NCBI RefSeq assembly: GCF_020379485.1
Contig: NC_063448.1
Span: 46,137,218 to 46,201,217, forward strand
Length of the DNA: 64,000 nt
Direction: 5' to 3'
Source of the DNA: Brassica napus
Taxonomy: Eukaryota > Streptophyta > Magnoliopsida > Brassicales > Brassicaceae
Shown here in pieces: positions 33,717 to 45,764 of the stretch. Both the position numbers and the translations under genes were made by a program. Every line of letters starts with the position of its first letter. Position 1 is the first letter of the stretch. The notes beneath the pieces were generated by a model, which ran no database searches, had not been told where the DNA came from, and saw only the letters and a list, made by a program, of their open reading frames with translations.

Positions 33717-36700
33717 CTATCGAATCCAAAGAACCATAAGTGAACTAAAGAGCTTTTTCGACCTTTTAGATGAGATGATGTTCTTCATCTCCTTGTCAAT
33801 TTCTCTGAAAACATTTGCAGCAGGTAGTTGGATATTGTTATGAACTAATTTATTCCTCTGCTTCCATATGTGGAACACAACCGCTTGAGAAGCCAGCTTT
33901 CGAAGCAGGAGGCTTCTCTTAGAACAGGCAGCTCGGATCCAAGATAATAGCTCATTCCAATCCGCAAGTCTGCCGTGCGGTCCACTACATCTGGTAAAGA
34001 TGAAGGACCATACGTCGAAGCTGTACTGACAAGAAAGGAATAGATGGTCCCTGGTTTCAGGCGCTGCATGACAGAAGGGGCAGACAACAGGAATGGCAAG
34101 CCCCCATGAGGCCAGTCTCGCTCTTGTTGGCAATCTGTCGTAATTAGTCACCCACATTGTGAACGCATGTTTCGGAAGTGCTCCTTTGAACCACACAATG
34201 TCATACCAATCCTGAGCTGCTTGTCTTGGCCGCAAGACTTCCCAAGTGGCCTGAGAGTTAAACACATTCAAAGGAAAATCAGCAGCTTTCCATTCATAAA
34301 CATCATCAATATCAATAGGCAGTGGAAGAGCTAGAGTTGTTAGATAAGAGTGAAGTTCCACTTCCTGATCAGATCTTGGGTGAGGTAGTGACCAGGTAGA
34401 CCCATTGATTGCTTCCGCTACCCTCGTCTCCTTTCTTATCCGAAGCGCTCTTGGACCAGCAGCACCTAAGTGATTGATTAGCTGGCCAAACGGTGTCCAC
34501 ACATCATACCAAAAGCTCGTGTTAACGCCATTTCCCACCACCGTATTGCAGAACTGAAGCGCCAGCGGCCTTAGCTTCAGGATTCTTTTCCAAGCCCAAG
34601 AATCTGTTGGTGATGGCTCTATAGTCCAGAGGGATTTATCAGTGAGATGGACACTCTTGTGCCAATCAGACCAAAGAGAGGGAGAGTTAGACAGCAGTAA
34701 CCAAATGAATCGCAGCCCAAGGACTTGATTCCAGATGTAGATGCTTCTTATACTCAACCCGCCTTCTTGCTTTGGTAAACACATCGTGGTCCAAGCAATC
34801 TTAGCAATACCTTTCTTGTCAATGTTTCCCGACCATAAGAACCGAGCACAGAGCGTTTCTACAGCCGCAATGTATCCCTTAGGCAACATGAAGGCCGAGA
34901 CCCAGAAGTTGATGAGACCGAAAATCACTGTTCTGAGTAGCTGAAGCCGCCCCGCAAAGGACAGGAGCTTAACAGACCATGCTTGGAAGCTTTTAGTGAT
35001 CTTGTTCATAAGAGGAGCGTATTCGGAAATTTTTAACTTGCGGCTCATAAGAGGGAGACCAAGATATCTAATGGGGAATTTACCAATGGGGAATGCATAG
35101 CTAGCAATAGCTTGGGATTCAGAATGGTCAAGTCCCGCAGTGAAGAGCTCAGTTTTCGTTGTGTTCATATGCAGCCCGGACCAGGAGGCGAAATCATCAA
35201 GACATTCAGAAATTTCATGGAGGCTGTTACTGCTACCATCAAAGAAGACCATGACGTCATCCGCGAACATCAAGTGGGATATCTTCAGGTTCTCTGTTCT
35301 TGGGTGATAGCCGATGCTACCCGCTTCGTACCTTGAGAGAAGTAACCTCAAGAAACACTCCATGGCTAACACAAAGAGATAGGGAGACAGCGGGTCTCCT
35401 TGTATAATTCCTCTAGAACTCTGGAAGAAACCACCTGTGGAGCCGTTAACCGAAACCGAGAAGGACGCAGTAGTAAGGCATTGAGAGATGAGATTGATAT
35501 AGCTTTGAGGGATTTCAAGGGCTTTAAGCGATGCCAACATGAAGTCCCATCTAACTGAATCAAAGGCCTTCCTGAGATCAACCTTCAGCATTCCTCTGGA
35601 GGTTAAGTTCTGATTGTTATAGCCATTTACCAGATCAGTTGAGAGGCATACATTTTCAGCTAGTAAACGCCTCGGGAGGAAAGCAGATTGGGCCTTGGAG
35701 ATCATGAGTGGGAGAATCTCCTGTAATCTAGACGCCAGTAGCTTAGCGATCACCTTGTAGACCGTATTGAGACATGAGATAGGCCGAAACTCAGAAGGAT
35801 GCGACGCATTTGGAATTTTTGGGATCAGAACGAGGTTTGCTGCGTTCCACTGCTTGAGGATGGAGCCAGACCGGAAGAATTCCTTAATGGCCTCCGTTAT
35901 CTCCGAACCAACCACAGACCAGGAGGCGGTGAAGAACTCAGAAGAGTAACCGTCGGGCCCCCCTGTTTTGTTTCTAGGTAAGGAGAAGAAAGCGTCCTTG
36001 ATGTCCTGAGATGAGAATTCCTTCTCAAAATTAGAAGCTTGCTCCGCAGAACACTTAAAATCAAAAAGCATATCGAGGTCACTTTGCTCAAACATGCTTG
36101 GAGAAGCTGTGCCCCCCAAAAGATCAGAGAAATAATTCACGCATTGCTCATGGATTTCTGGTAGAGAGTCGATGCGTGCTCCATTGTCACCTACTAAGAA
36201 GTGAATATGGTTGATCGCTTGCCTAGACGCCGCATATCAATGGAACAGATGTGAGTTTCCATCCCCAAAAGCTAACCAGGTGATCCTTGATCTCTGAAAG
36301 AAGAACGAGGACTCAGCGGTGGATAGCTCTTCCCATTCCTTCATTGCTCTTATCTCCACCTCAGCGTTATGGGTGGAAGGGTTCGCCAGCGTCAAGTTCT
36401 GAGCGGTCACCAAGCAATCAAGAGCATGCGCTGTTCTTTTTTCAATGCCAGAGTAGTTATGTTTACTGAACTCCTTGATGCATTTCTTTAATAGCTTCAG
36501 CTTACGCGATACCCTAAACATAGCTGACCCTGTGACATTAAAGGAAAACCAGCAGCTGCAAATCATGTCAAGGAAATTAGGACTCTGAATAATGAAATTA
36601 TAAAACCTGAACGGCTTCTTAGCCTTTGCGGTGGAAGGGTCCAGTAAGATCGAGACAACTGCATGGTCCGAGAACTCTGGGCTACCAAAGTAAGCAACGG

Positions 36701-37355
36701 AGGAGGAGAGCTCGAAGTACCACTCATCGTTCACCAAAGCTCGGTCCAGCTTCTTAGCGATCGGGTTAAGCTTTTGCTTGTTCCACCATGTGAAAGAGCT
36801 GCCTCTGAAGTTAAGGTCATCCACACCAGCAGACTGCAAGCACTGATTGAAGTCCCGCATTTTCATGTCCAAATTCAGAGACGCCGGTTTAGAGTGCTCT
36901 GAAGGATCTCTTATCTGGTTGAAGTCACCTAAGATAATCCAGGGTTTCGATTTTATACCAAGAGCAGGACCTAGCTCCTCAATCTCATTCCACAGGGTCG
37001 TGCGCACATCAGGATCGTTAGAAGCATAGATGATGGAGATGATGATCTTGGATTGAACCGACGGCCAAGTAACCTCGACTGTAATCATTTGGAGAGACTT
37101 GGAGATAATAGTAACCAACACAGAAGGATGCCAAACCACCCATATTTTCCCAAGGGGAGAGAACTCGTAGTTGCTCTCATAGGACCAACCAGGAAACAGC
37201 TCTGAAGTAAAATTTTTTATTTTTAGATTTTTGACATGAGTCTCTAGGAGAGCACCAAAAAGGGGAGAGTGCTTCCTACACCATTTTCTTAATCCGCTGC
37301 GGTGGCTTAGTTTATTTAAACCGCGCATGTTCCAGCAAAAAATGTCTGACGACAT
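33717..37355 (-). pseudogene. LINE ORF2: endonuclease and reverse transcriptase, one nonsense codon
   Basis: One frame runs from the ATG at 37355 to a stop at 33717, about 1212 codons, broken only by TGA at 36239-36237. The endonuclease domain comes first (FCWNMRGLN, LLETHVKN, ILGDFNQI and SDHAVVSI). The reverse transcriptase follows (GGPDGYSSEFF, VDLRKAFDSVRWDF, IIQGDPLSPYLF and catalytic HLMFADDVMVFF). Last is a zf-RVT domain near the C-terminus (KHAFTMWV ... CPFCHAAPETRDHLFLSC). No RNase H is present, unlike the LINE at 15-20 kb. The TGA sits after HLFH, between endonuclease and RT. A CGA-to-TGA change is the simplest explanation (inference). Confidence 0.92.
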
Positions 37356-37360
37356 AAAAA

Positions 37361-39079
37361 TTAGTTGATTTTGGGGCCCTTGCCCCTATTTCCTTTCTGA
37401 CCTGAGAATCTTTTCCTGTTACGGACCACTTCGAAGTCGGGCTCATGTTTGCTAAACTCACCCTCCTCCAGTTCAGAATCCGAAGAATCAACATCAGAGG
37501 AGTCAGATTGCAGCTCAGGCTAAGAAGAGCGTGAGGTAGCAGAAACACTTCTTGGAAATTTTGAGAGAGTCCCACCAGTCGTGCCACTAGGTTCTCCTCT
37601 GACCGTATCTTTCTCAGTGCCCAGTTTTGACTGTAGAGTAATCACCTCTAAGCTAGTCTTGGTGTGAATTATAGGAGGAACAGGGCCATTCGGAGCCTGC
37701 TCAGAAAGAGGTGGAATCGGCGCCTTTTGAGGGTCCATTTCCACCCATTTCTGCTTATTCCTTGATCTACTTCTCCTTGTCTTCCTTCCCCTAGTATCCT
37801 TATTTGGTGCTTGAGGACAGTTCGCTGAAGCATGATCGGTTGAGCTACAGACAGAGCAGGATTTGGGGGCAGTCGGACATCTTCTGGTTGAGTGACCTAT
37901 CTCTTTGCAGAACCCGCAAACAGGAGGCATCCAGGGGCTCGACACTAACACTCTATTGATGACTCCGGAATCAAACTGGACATTGACAGCCTCAGGTAGT
38001 GGTTTCCTAGGATCAATGATAGTAAAAACTTTTGCCACCTCCAAATTTGTTTTATTCGCAGTGGCAGGATGCAAGAACTTGGGGTGGCCAACCAGCCCCG
38101 CAATACGCTCAAGGCCATCTTCGTTGAAGAATTGAAGAGGAACTTTCCGTAGTTCGAGCCAAATAGGAGCCGAAGTGAGTTCAGGCTTTGTGGGCACAAT
38201 ACCCGGTTCCCATTTGTCAACGAACATGGTCTGGCCTTCGATCTGCCACAGCTTCTGCTTAATCACTCTGTTTCTGGTCGCTACGTTCGGAATCCGGAAC
38301 AGATAGGAGAATCCTTCCATTTTGGAGACAGCGATGTCTCTGTATTGTTTGCTCCAGATACCATTAACAATGTTGTGCAAGGTTCCCTGAGAAGGAGGGT
38401 CAGAGTAAAATTGACCAAGCACAAAGGGTTCCCATGACTTGCGATTCTTCTCTATCACCGAGTTGGGTATCTTGATACATGCTTCTCCTGATGGAAGGGT
38501 GAAAGCTTCACCTTTTTTAGATAATTGCTTAACTCCTTTAGCTCGATCGCACAAAGTTTTCTTAGTATCAATCGGGGCTTTTGCCTCCTTCTCGATGCTT
38601 ACACGAATAGGAGGTTCCTTTGGATCAGCTAACTGCGAGCCCAAAGACACGTCCTTGGCATCAGCACTTGCTAGATTCCCTTTAGGTTCAGCAGCGACAG
38701 TGATTTCGTTTGCCACTGATCCTACTGGTCGAGAGTCCGAGGAGCTTCCAGACATTGCTTCAGAGCTCAACTCAACTTGGGTATTTAAGGTTACAGTCTT
38801 TCCTGGAGATGGATCTGTCGACTCTTCGACGATCACTTTCTTCGCAGAAGACGGCTCAACGGGAGGACTCAGATCTGCTTTGTCACGAGTTTGTTGAGCA
38901 GCCACTGCAGCTGGGGAGCCAAGGTGGGCATCAGAAACAAACTCGTCAAGCGGAGGTAAGAGGCTTCCTTCATCGCGACTGGGTGGTGAAGAGGAGGACG
39001 GCGGAGGTGAATTCTCAATCGGGGGTGAGCCCAATGATTTTGCCTTCGCCGGTGGAGATTTTTTGGACTTCTTCTTCAT
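37361..39079 (-). pseudogene. LINE ORF1: DUF4283 and zinc knuckles, one nonsense codon
   Basis: The frame from the ATG at 39079 reaches TAG at 37522-37520 after 519 residues and continues open in the same frame to TAA at 37363-37361. The N-terminal 190 residues are Ser/Pro/Lys-rich and disordered. A DUF4283-like domain follows (VLGQFYSDPPSQG ... IWSKQYRDIAVSKM ... MFVDKWEPG), then two Cys/His knuckles (CGFCKEIGHSTRRC and CSVCSSTDHASANC) and a basic RRSRSRNKQK patch. After the TAG come an acidic stretch and a basic C-terminus. The protein would bind LINE RNA. The TAG is probably a C-to-T change of CAG (inference). Confidence 0.88.
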
Positions 39080-39242
39080 CTCCTTCGGTGGAGATGACGC
39101 AGATGTTTGATCAAGAATTCGACGCCGGATCTGAGCGCCGTTGAGCGGCGGAGAAATACGTCACGGTGGCTAGGTTGTCGCCCAAAAATCGCTTTTTGGA
39201 GAGAGAATATAGCCGTTTAACACTTATGTATTGTGAGTAATT

Positions 39243-41976
39243 AAGATATTTTCTGTGATAAATATATGAATAATTTTTTAATTAAGGTTATAATTAAAAT
39301 TATTAACTTGTAATGAAGACTGAAAAATTATGGAATTTATAATCGAACTTTAAGATAACTTCAGTACTTGTTCTAGTACAATTTTTTTTTTTCATTTGTA
39401 ACATCATTAATCAAATTAAATGTTGTTACATAGAAATATTTTCCATCACAGCAACATTTTTTTTGTAGCATAGAAAATCTATACACAGAATCACGACAGA
39501 TAATTTTACCTATAGCATATTTAAATATTTACGAAGAATTATTTCATAATTATAACTGTTTTGGTTGAAAAAGAAAAGAAAACACCTTAGTTCTATATGA
39601 TGTAAACAAGAATGAACTTAGCTAGTAATTTTGTTTTGTATTTTATTACAAAAATAAATCATACTTAATTAAACTATAATCTAAACCAGTGAAAGCGTGT
39701 GCATTAGGTTTGTGGTCCAATGTAAGCTACTCTTTGGAGTATTTATCAATCCAGTTTTTATATACATCTGACATCAATAATTCTTCTGTAAACGAAAAAT
39801 TGATGATACAATGGAGTAATGCCAAGATTTCTCAGAAACCTTTATGCAGATGAGTTTTAAAAATTAAAAGATACAAACTATGCTGAAATCGTTATTTTAA
39901 AATTATATTTGTTGTTAAAAAGGAAATGTAAGAAGAAGAAAACAAATTAAATGATATGTTCGCGTGGATTCACGTGTACTCATTGGTAATTTGTTTACTT
40001 CAGAACAAATAGTATAGAAGTTTGAAGAAAGCCGAGACTTGAATCACAAATTTGATCATGTGAATGATTTGAAGAACTAATTAAGTCGGACGGCCGACTT
40101 CAGTAAAATTAACAGTCGACCGGCACATGTTTGATCAACTTCTTAAATAAATCATATTTTCAAGTTAATTCAAAAGATACTAATATTTTCTTACATTAGT
40201 AATATGCCTTCTACAATAGTCATTGTAACATCTAGCTATATATAGCTAATAAGTCTCATCAAACGAGTCACATTGTTCCAGCACATGATCATCAAAACAA
40301 AATAAAGATAAGACATGATATTAATTAGCACATCTTTTACAAACTAAGGATTAACATATATTGAAAACATCCAAAGATGGGGTAAAAACAAATCGATTAG
40401 GGCTTGGGAAAAGACAGAAAAGGGGGATTTAAGATCCCAAAGAGAAGAAAAGGATTTTATGGAAAAGTGGGTTTGAGAGAGACAAAGGAGAAGGGGTGAA
40501 GAGTGTAAAGTAGACAAAGCAATGGGGCAGTTGAGAACAAGAAGAATAGTGAAAGCCACCACACACATATACATTTATCTCTCAAATTTTGTAGTAGTAA
40601 AAAATGAAAAAGGGAAAAAAGAATGAAAGAAAAGGAGTGATGGAGACAGATGGAAGAATGTCACGTCGTTTTAAGCTCCTTCGCATCTCCCCATATCATT
40701 CATTTCCCAGAATTCCACGTTCTCCTTTCTCTTCTTTCTCCCCTCTTACTTGTCAATCTCATCTGCTCCTTTTGATTTTCATTCATAATAATACTACTAA
40801 CTACTATATTCTAGTAGCTACTGATGTATATGAGATTTCAAATAAAAAACTCAAAAATGTAGTTACATAATTCCAATAATAGTTTTGTGAATTAGTACAC
40901 CGGCCATGTAGTTAGTAGTAGTCAAATAATTTTCTTTGATCGTACGTAGTAGTTTGTCATGATAATCCTTTTGTTTGTTTGAATGGTTTTGATGTTAACG
41001 GTGTTCCCAGAGAGGCAATATAATCAATGCATCTATTGAATCGCTAATTAGTACTATTAGTGTTCTTGGAATCTGTCCTATATGTATGTCAGTTGTTGAT
41101 AAATTATGATGTGTTTAAGTGTACTCATCGGCAAATCAACCTGAAATTTTAATTTTGTATTACGCATTTTTAATACCATGTTCATAAGCAATCCTGAACT
41201 ATAACTTCTTTTAGTTATAGGTTAGGGAACAAATTGGAGTAGAGAAGATTTTTCATGTAAGTATGGGTGCATCCGGGTTATAGTGTCTATGAAGAATATA
41301 CAGGTTACATTAACTATATATGTTGTCAATCAAATCTATACAAGGCATAGAGATTTAATATTGATATACATATGTACAATACAATGAAATTAATTACTAT
41401 TATTAAAAGAATTAACGCAGTACATTCTTCATGCAAAATAAATCTATTGTGTCTGTTTTTTTGTTCAAATTAAAAGAATTCTGTTATGTTATACGTCTTT
41501 TATATAAAAATGATTTGTTTGTGAAATCCGGTGGTGATTTTATAAAATAAAAGGGAAAAAACCGAGAAAACAAATATATGATTCTAATTTAGCAAAAAAA
41601 ATAAAATAAATGATTCTATCCGTATGTAGAATATTAATTTGTTAAAAAAACAATTAAAAAGAATGCGTGGTCTACTCTCTCGCTATATATATACATATGC
41701 GTGTGCTTGCAGAAACCCAAATTGCATGCTCCCATTCTCAGATTCACATACAAAGATATTTCAACATTCAGACCCACAAACCATCCAATAGCACTTTCTA
41801 CTACATATTTGTCTATTTCCTCCTTCTACCATATAATTCGCATCTCCTAAATATCAATAAAATAAACAGAACCCTAATATCCAGTTGTTGTTTTTTATGA
41901 ACATTTAGTTGTTATCTCTCTCTCCGCTCCAAAATACATACATACATACATACATACAAAAATAAACTAGTTCTAA
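39243..41976. other. WOX1 upstream region
   Basis: AT-rich, 2.7 kb, with no coding region that I can support. The stretch 40380-40760 is purine- and pyrimidine-rich and could be regulatory. A (cata)n repeat lies in the leader at 41936-41959. Confidence 0.5.
41684..41693 (+). promoter_or_regulatory. Candidate TATA box for WOX1
   Basis: tatatatata after ctcgc, about 285 bp upstream of the WOX1 ATG, followed by a plausible leader. The position fits a plant core promoter, but AT-rich context makes this tentative. Confidence 0.4.
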
Positions 41977-44156
41977 ATGTGGATGATGGGTTACAACGAA
42001 GGAGGTGCAGATTCCTTCAACGGAGGAAGAAAACTTCGTCCTCTCATCCCACGCCTCTCCTCTTGCCCCAGTGCCGCCGCAAACACCAACTCCGACCACC
42101 GCTTTAACATGGGTCTCCCCCCCACCTCCCCCCTCCACAAAATATTATATTTTCTAATTTCCGTTAATGCTCATTTTTCTTCTTCTTTTTTAAATTAAGT
42201 TTTCTAAATGTTCTGTTTCTAGAGAAAGAGCAATGCTCATTCTTTTTTTCTTGCTTGTTATAATTTGTAAAGCAGTGATGACTACAATGACGGCTGAGCA
42301 GAACAAAAGGGAGCTCATGATGCTAAACTCAGAGCATCAACATCCACCTATGATGGTGAGCTCACGGTGGAACCCGACACCGGATCAGTTAAAAGCTCTT
42401 GAAGAGCTTTACCAACAAGGAACTAGAACTCCTTCTGCCGACCATATCCAACAAATCACCGCGCAGCTACGTAGGTACGGAAAGATCGAAGGCAAAAATG
42501 TTTTCTATTGGTTCCAAAACCACAAAGCACGTGAACGCCAAAAACGGCGACGACAGATGGAAAATGGCCACGACGAATCTGTCTTTACGACAACCAGTCT
42601 TGTCTCAAATCACGGTTTCGACAAGAAATATCCACCAGGTGAGAGACCATAATATTAGAAACTTAATATGACTCATGTTTTAAAACATTAAATTTTAACG
42701 TAGCTAGGTTTTATTTGCAATTTTACAGGTTACAAGGTTGAACAGACGAAGAACTGGATATGTTCGGTCGGATGCGACACACAACCACAGGTATATTTGT
42801 GTATATTATACGCATGTTTGTTTTCTTTTCATTATTGTATTTTTCTGATGAAAGGGAATGTCATTAAGGGTTTATGGTATGGCATAATTGGCGTATGATT
42901 ACAAAGAGAATTCTCTTAAGAATAAGTGCATTCTCTTTTTGGAAGTTTTAGTAATTTTTTTTACGGAAAACAAAGGCAAAGATAAGATGTTAGCTTATTG
43001 GGAAATGAAAAAAAAAGTATTTTTGTAGCTTTAAATTATACTCCCTCTGTTTATGTAAGTAAGATTTTATAGAGTATACACGCTTATTAAGAATTTAATA
43101 AATGTTTATAATTTAATTTATTTTTTACTTTATTATACATTTTCCAATAACTTTCCATCAATGAAATTTAATCAATTCAAATATTCTCAATTAATGTTCT
43201 TCAAAAGTATAAAAAGTTACCTTAACAATATAGAAAATTTATCTTTGTGGAACAAGAAAAAAACCTAAAATACCTTATTTTCGGGAACGGGGATAGTATA
43301 TTTTTAAGTATTGTTTTGGCATTGATCCAAAAGCTGCAGACTCTTGCCTTTATGTCGGGACATCTGCTACGTACGATCGAACTTTATTGTTTTCACTTCG
43401 ATTTTTTGCTGAATTTCCCTGAATTAGTGTGCCTTTTACTCCAACGCATGCTGGAAAAGACCGTTTTAACCCTACTTTTAACGGTCTCATATTCTCCTTG
43501 ACTCCTGTCCTTTTCAGGAATTTTAATTTTGGGTCTGCGTGATTCTTTTTTTTTAAAGCATAAAGTTTGTCGCTTTGCAAAGATTTTGACTTATTCGTTA
43601 CCAAATTTTACATTTACCAATGCTAATTGACCAATTTTAAATTTCTTTTTTTGCATGTTAGAAACCTCATGAACTTCATCATCAGGAGGAGCCTGTCTCC
43701 ATAGCATTAGCAACAAAGGGCAATGGTCGTTATGTAGGAAACGAGAGACAAAGCTTTCCCGGGAGAAATGCCATGTCGCAAATGATGCAGCTTGCACCTG
43801 GACATTACCCTTCTTCACGACAACAACAGCATCATCATGAACTCATTCTCAATTCCACTACTGTTAGGTCTAGCTTCTCCACTAGCAACAGTACTGTTTC
43901 GGCTGCTAAAGATACCGTCACAGCTTCACCTTCATTTCTGAGGACAAGAGCAGCAACCAACACAGGAACTTGTGATGATAATAAAGATCAAGAACGTCAT
44001 GAAGATTGCTTAAACGGTGAACTGGATCATCAAGAAAAGACACTAGAGCTGTTTCCACTGAGAAAAGAAGGGTTTTGTAACAATGGTGGAGATGATGGGA
44101 AAGAGAAAGAGAGCGCCATTCACTGTTTCTATGAGTTTCTTCCATTGAAGAACTAA
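41977..44156 (+). CDS. WOX1: WUSCHEL-related homeobox 1 transcription factor
   Basis: Four exons, 41977-42112, 42276-42638, 42729-42790 and 43662-44156, join in frame to 351 residues, with GT-AG introns throughout. The N-terminus contains [13 protein letters not shown]. The WUS-type homeodomain is at about residues 74-139 ([18 protein letters not shown] ... [18 protein letters not shown]). The C-terminal region is His/Gln/Asn-rich and ends with the WUS box [12 protein letters not shown] and the terminal FYEFLPLKN. In Arabidopsis WOX1 acts in the nucleus with WOX3/PRS in leaf blade outgrowth and margin development. The 870-bp third intron holds a MITE. No lesion is visible. The position between the At3g18020-like and At3g18000-like genes supports the name. 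Confidence 0.95.
43041..43296. mobile_element. Stowaway-like MITE in WOX1 intron 3
   Basis: It starts ctccctctgtttatg and ends gggaacggggatag. The ends are imperfect inverted repeats flanked by TA on both sides. The interior is AT-rich with no coding. A related copy in inverted orientation lies at 59270-59509, sharing attaagaatttaataaa and gaatatttgaattgatt type blocks. Confidence 0.75.
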
Positions 44157-45764
44157 TACCTACTTGATTTTGTTTTTCAAGAGCAATATGTTTTTTGTGT
44201 GTTTTAGATTAAGTAATCAATCAAGTTATAGTGTGAGAAAAAGGATTAATTAAGTAAGGTTTTGTTTGGGAGTCAGGGTAGAGACGTGTCTTTATGGTGT
44301 TGATGTTAACATTTCATAGGCGTTTGCCTTTATATGCACTTTGGACCACTCTCTTTAAATATTAAAACGATCCAAACAAAACTTAAAAAGGAATACAAAC
44401 ACCCATTAATTTATCATTTATGTGGATGTGTGGGTGATTTAGGGCTTTGGATTAAGAAACTCGATTGATTTGGTTGGTGATCGAGTGTTACTACAATGGT
44501 AACTCCTTTTTACTATAGACCTTTTAAAAGGCCTAACTATCTATTTGAAAAGAAAAATACCAAATATCACAACAAATACTATATATGTTCCATAATACTG
44601 TATAGTTGTCACCTTTAGCATGCGTATCTTTGAGTTATAAATGTGCGTGAGACAAAAAGAATTGGGTTGATGTTGAAGTGACTAAGAGCATCTTTATCTC
44701 ATATACTCTATTAAGGGTTTTTTATTTTTTTTATTTTTTTTTCTAATTTAAATAATAATAATAATTAAAAAACAAACCAATCGCAGGCCGCCACGTGTCG
44801 ATGGAGCCCGCGAACAGACGTCTCTTATTTTGTCCACTTTGGTTTGGGGCTTGTTTGTTTTTTTCTTCACTTGCGTGCCAACAAAATACCTTTACATTTG
44901 CTACTTATATAAAGTGTATTCCTCATATTCAATGTCACTATTTTGTATTTGTGTTTACGTAAAATTAGTTAAAGCACCTTCTTTCTAATCGGAGTAATCA
45001 TAAACCAAATTCATTCTAATTCATGTGCTTTTGTTTTAGTTTAATTTTGGCGTTCACAATTCACAATATATTAACTGAAATGTAATGCTAAAATTCATTT
45101 TACCGCGAAAAGTTATGATGAGGAATCAATGCTAAAAACATATAAACGCAAAAAAAACCGAAAACATAATGTAAATAAGCAAACGAAACATAAATTTCAA
45201 ATTATAAACTAGCCATTTGTTGTATATTTTCGATTAGAAAGTTCCAAATTAATTAAATATTTTTTTGAACTTTAGAATTAATCAAATATTGACATGTAGA
45301 ATCTTTTATATATAAAATTTGAAAGCTTTGGTGAAGATGTAAGAGAAATTGTATTCTCGGATGATTTGAAAGTTTAATGATAGAGCAAATGGCCAGACTC
45401 ATTAACAGAAAAGAAAGAGAAAAGGCCAACCTGATTTCAATTTTCAAAATATATTTGAATAGAATTAAACCAAATTATATATATGTATAGCCAATCAGTG
45501 AAATAATTAGAAGCTTAGCTACGATTATTTTCAAATGGAGGAAAATATATACAAGATATGAGATAGAGAACGTGAGAAAATGAAAGATGAGTGGCTTTTA
45601 GAGGAAAGAAGAGACATGACAAAAGATAAATCAGAAGAATAATAAAATTGAGTAGCTTATTCATAGAAGAAGGCCCCGACACTCTTTTTTCTTTTCCAAA
45701 AGATTCATTCTTTTTTTTATGTTTCGTTGTACGATTCAATGACATTATTTTTCTTTAATAACAA
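44157..45764. other. Spacer downstream of WOX1
   Basis: AT-rich. The stretch 44688-44960 (from gagcatctttatctc, with a ccacgtgtcg block) resembles a small non-autonomous element also hinted at 61040-61215, but ends were not fixed. The open frames near 45.3 and 45.6 kb show no domain. Confidence 0.4.

Larger units (their letters stand above)
33584..39230 (-). mobile_element. Nearly intact LINE (L1 type), 5.6 kb
   Basis: A perfect 12-bp direct repeat, ttgtgagtaatt, lies at 33572-33583 and 39231-39242. Inside, on the minus strand, ORF1 (39079-37361) and ORF2 (37355-33717) are separated by only five T residues between TAA and ATG. The 3' end is a short T-run at 33584-33589 (poly-A on the element strand), partly shared with the duplication. 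The 5' leader is about 150 bp. Full length, an exact duplication and only two coding lesions indicate a young insertion. Confidence 0.93.

Noticed and set aside
38439..39144. Plus-strand frames over LINE ORF1
   Set aside because: Antisense shadows of ORF1, with no domain.
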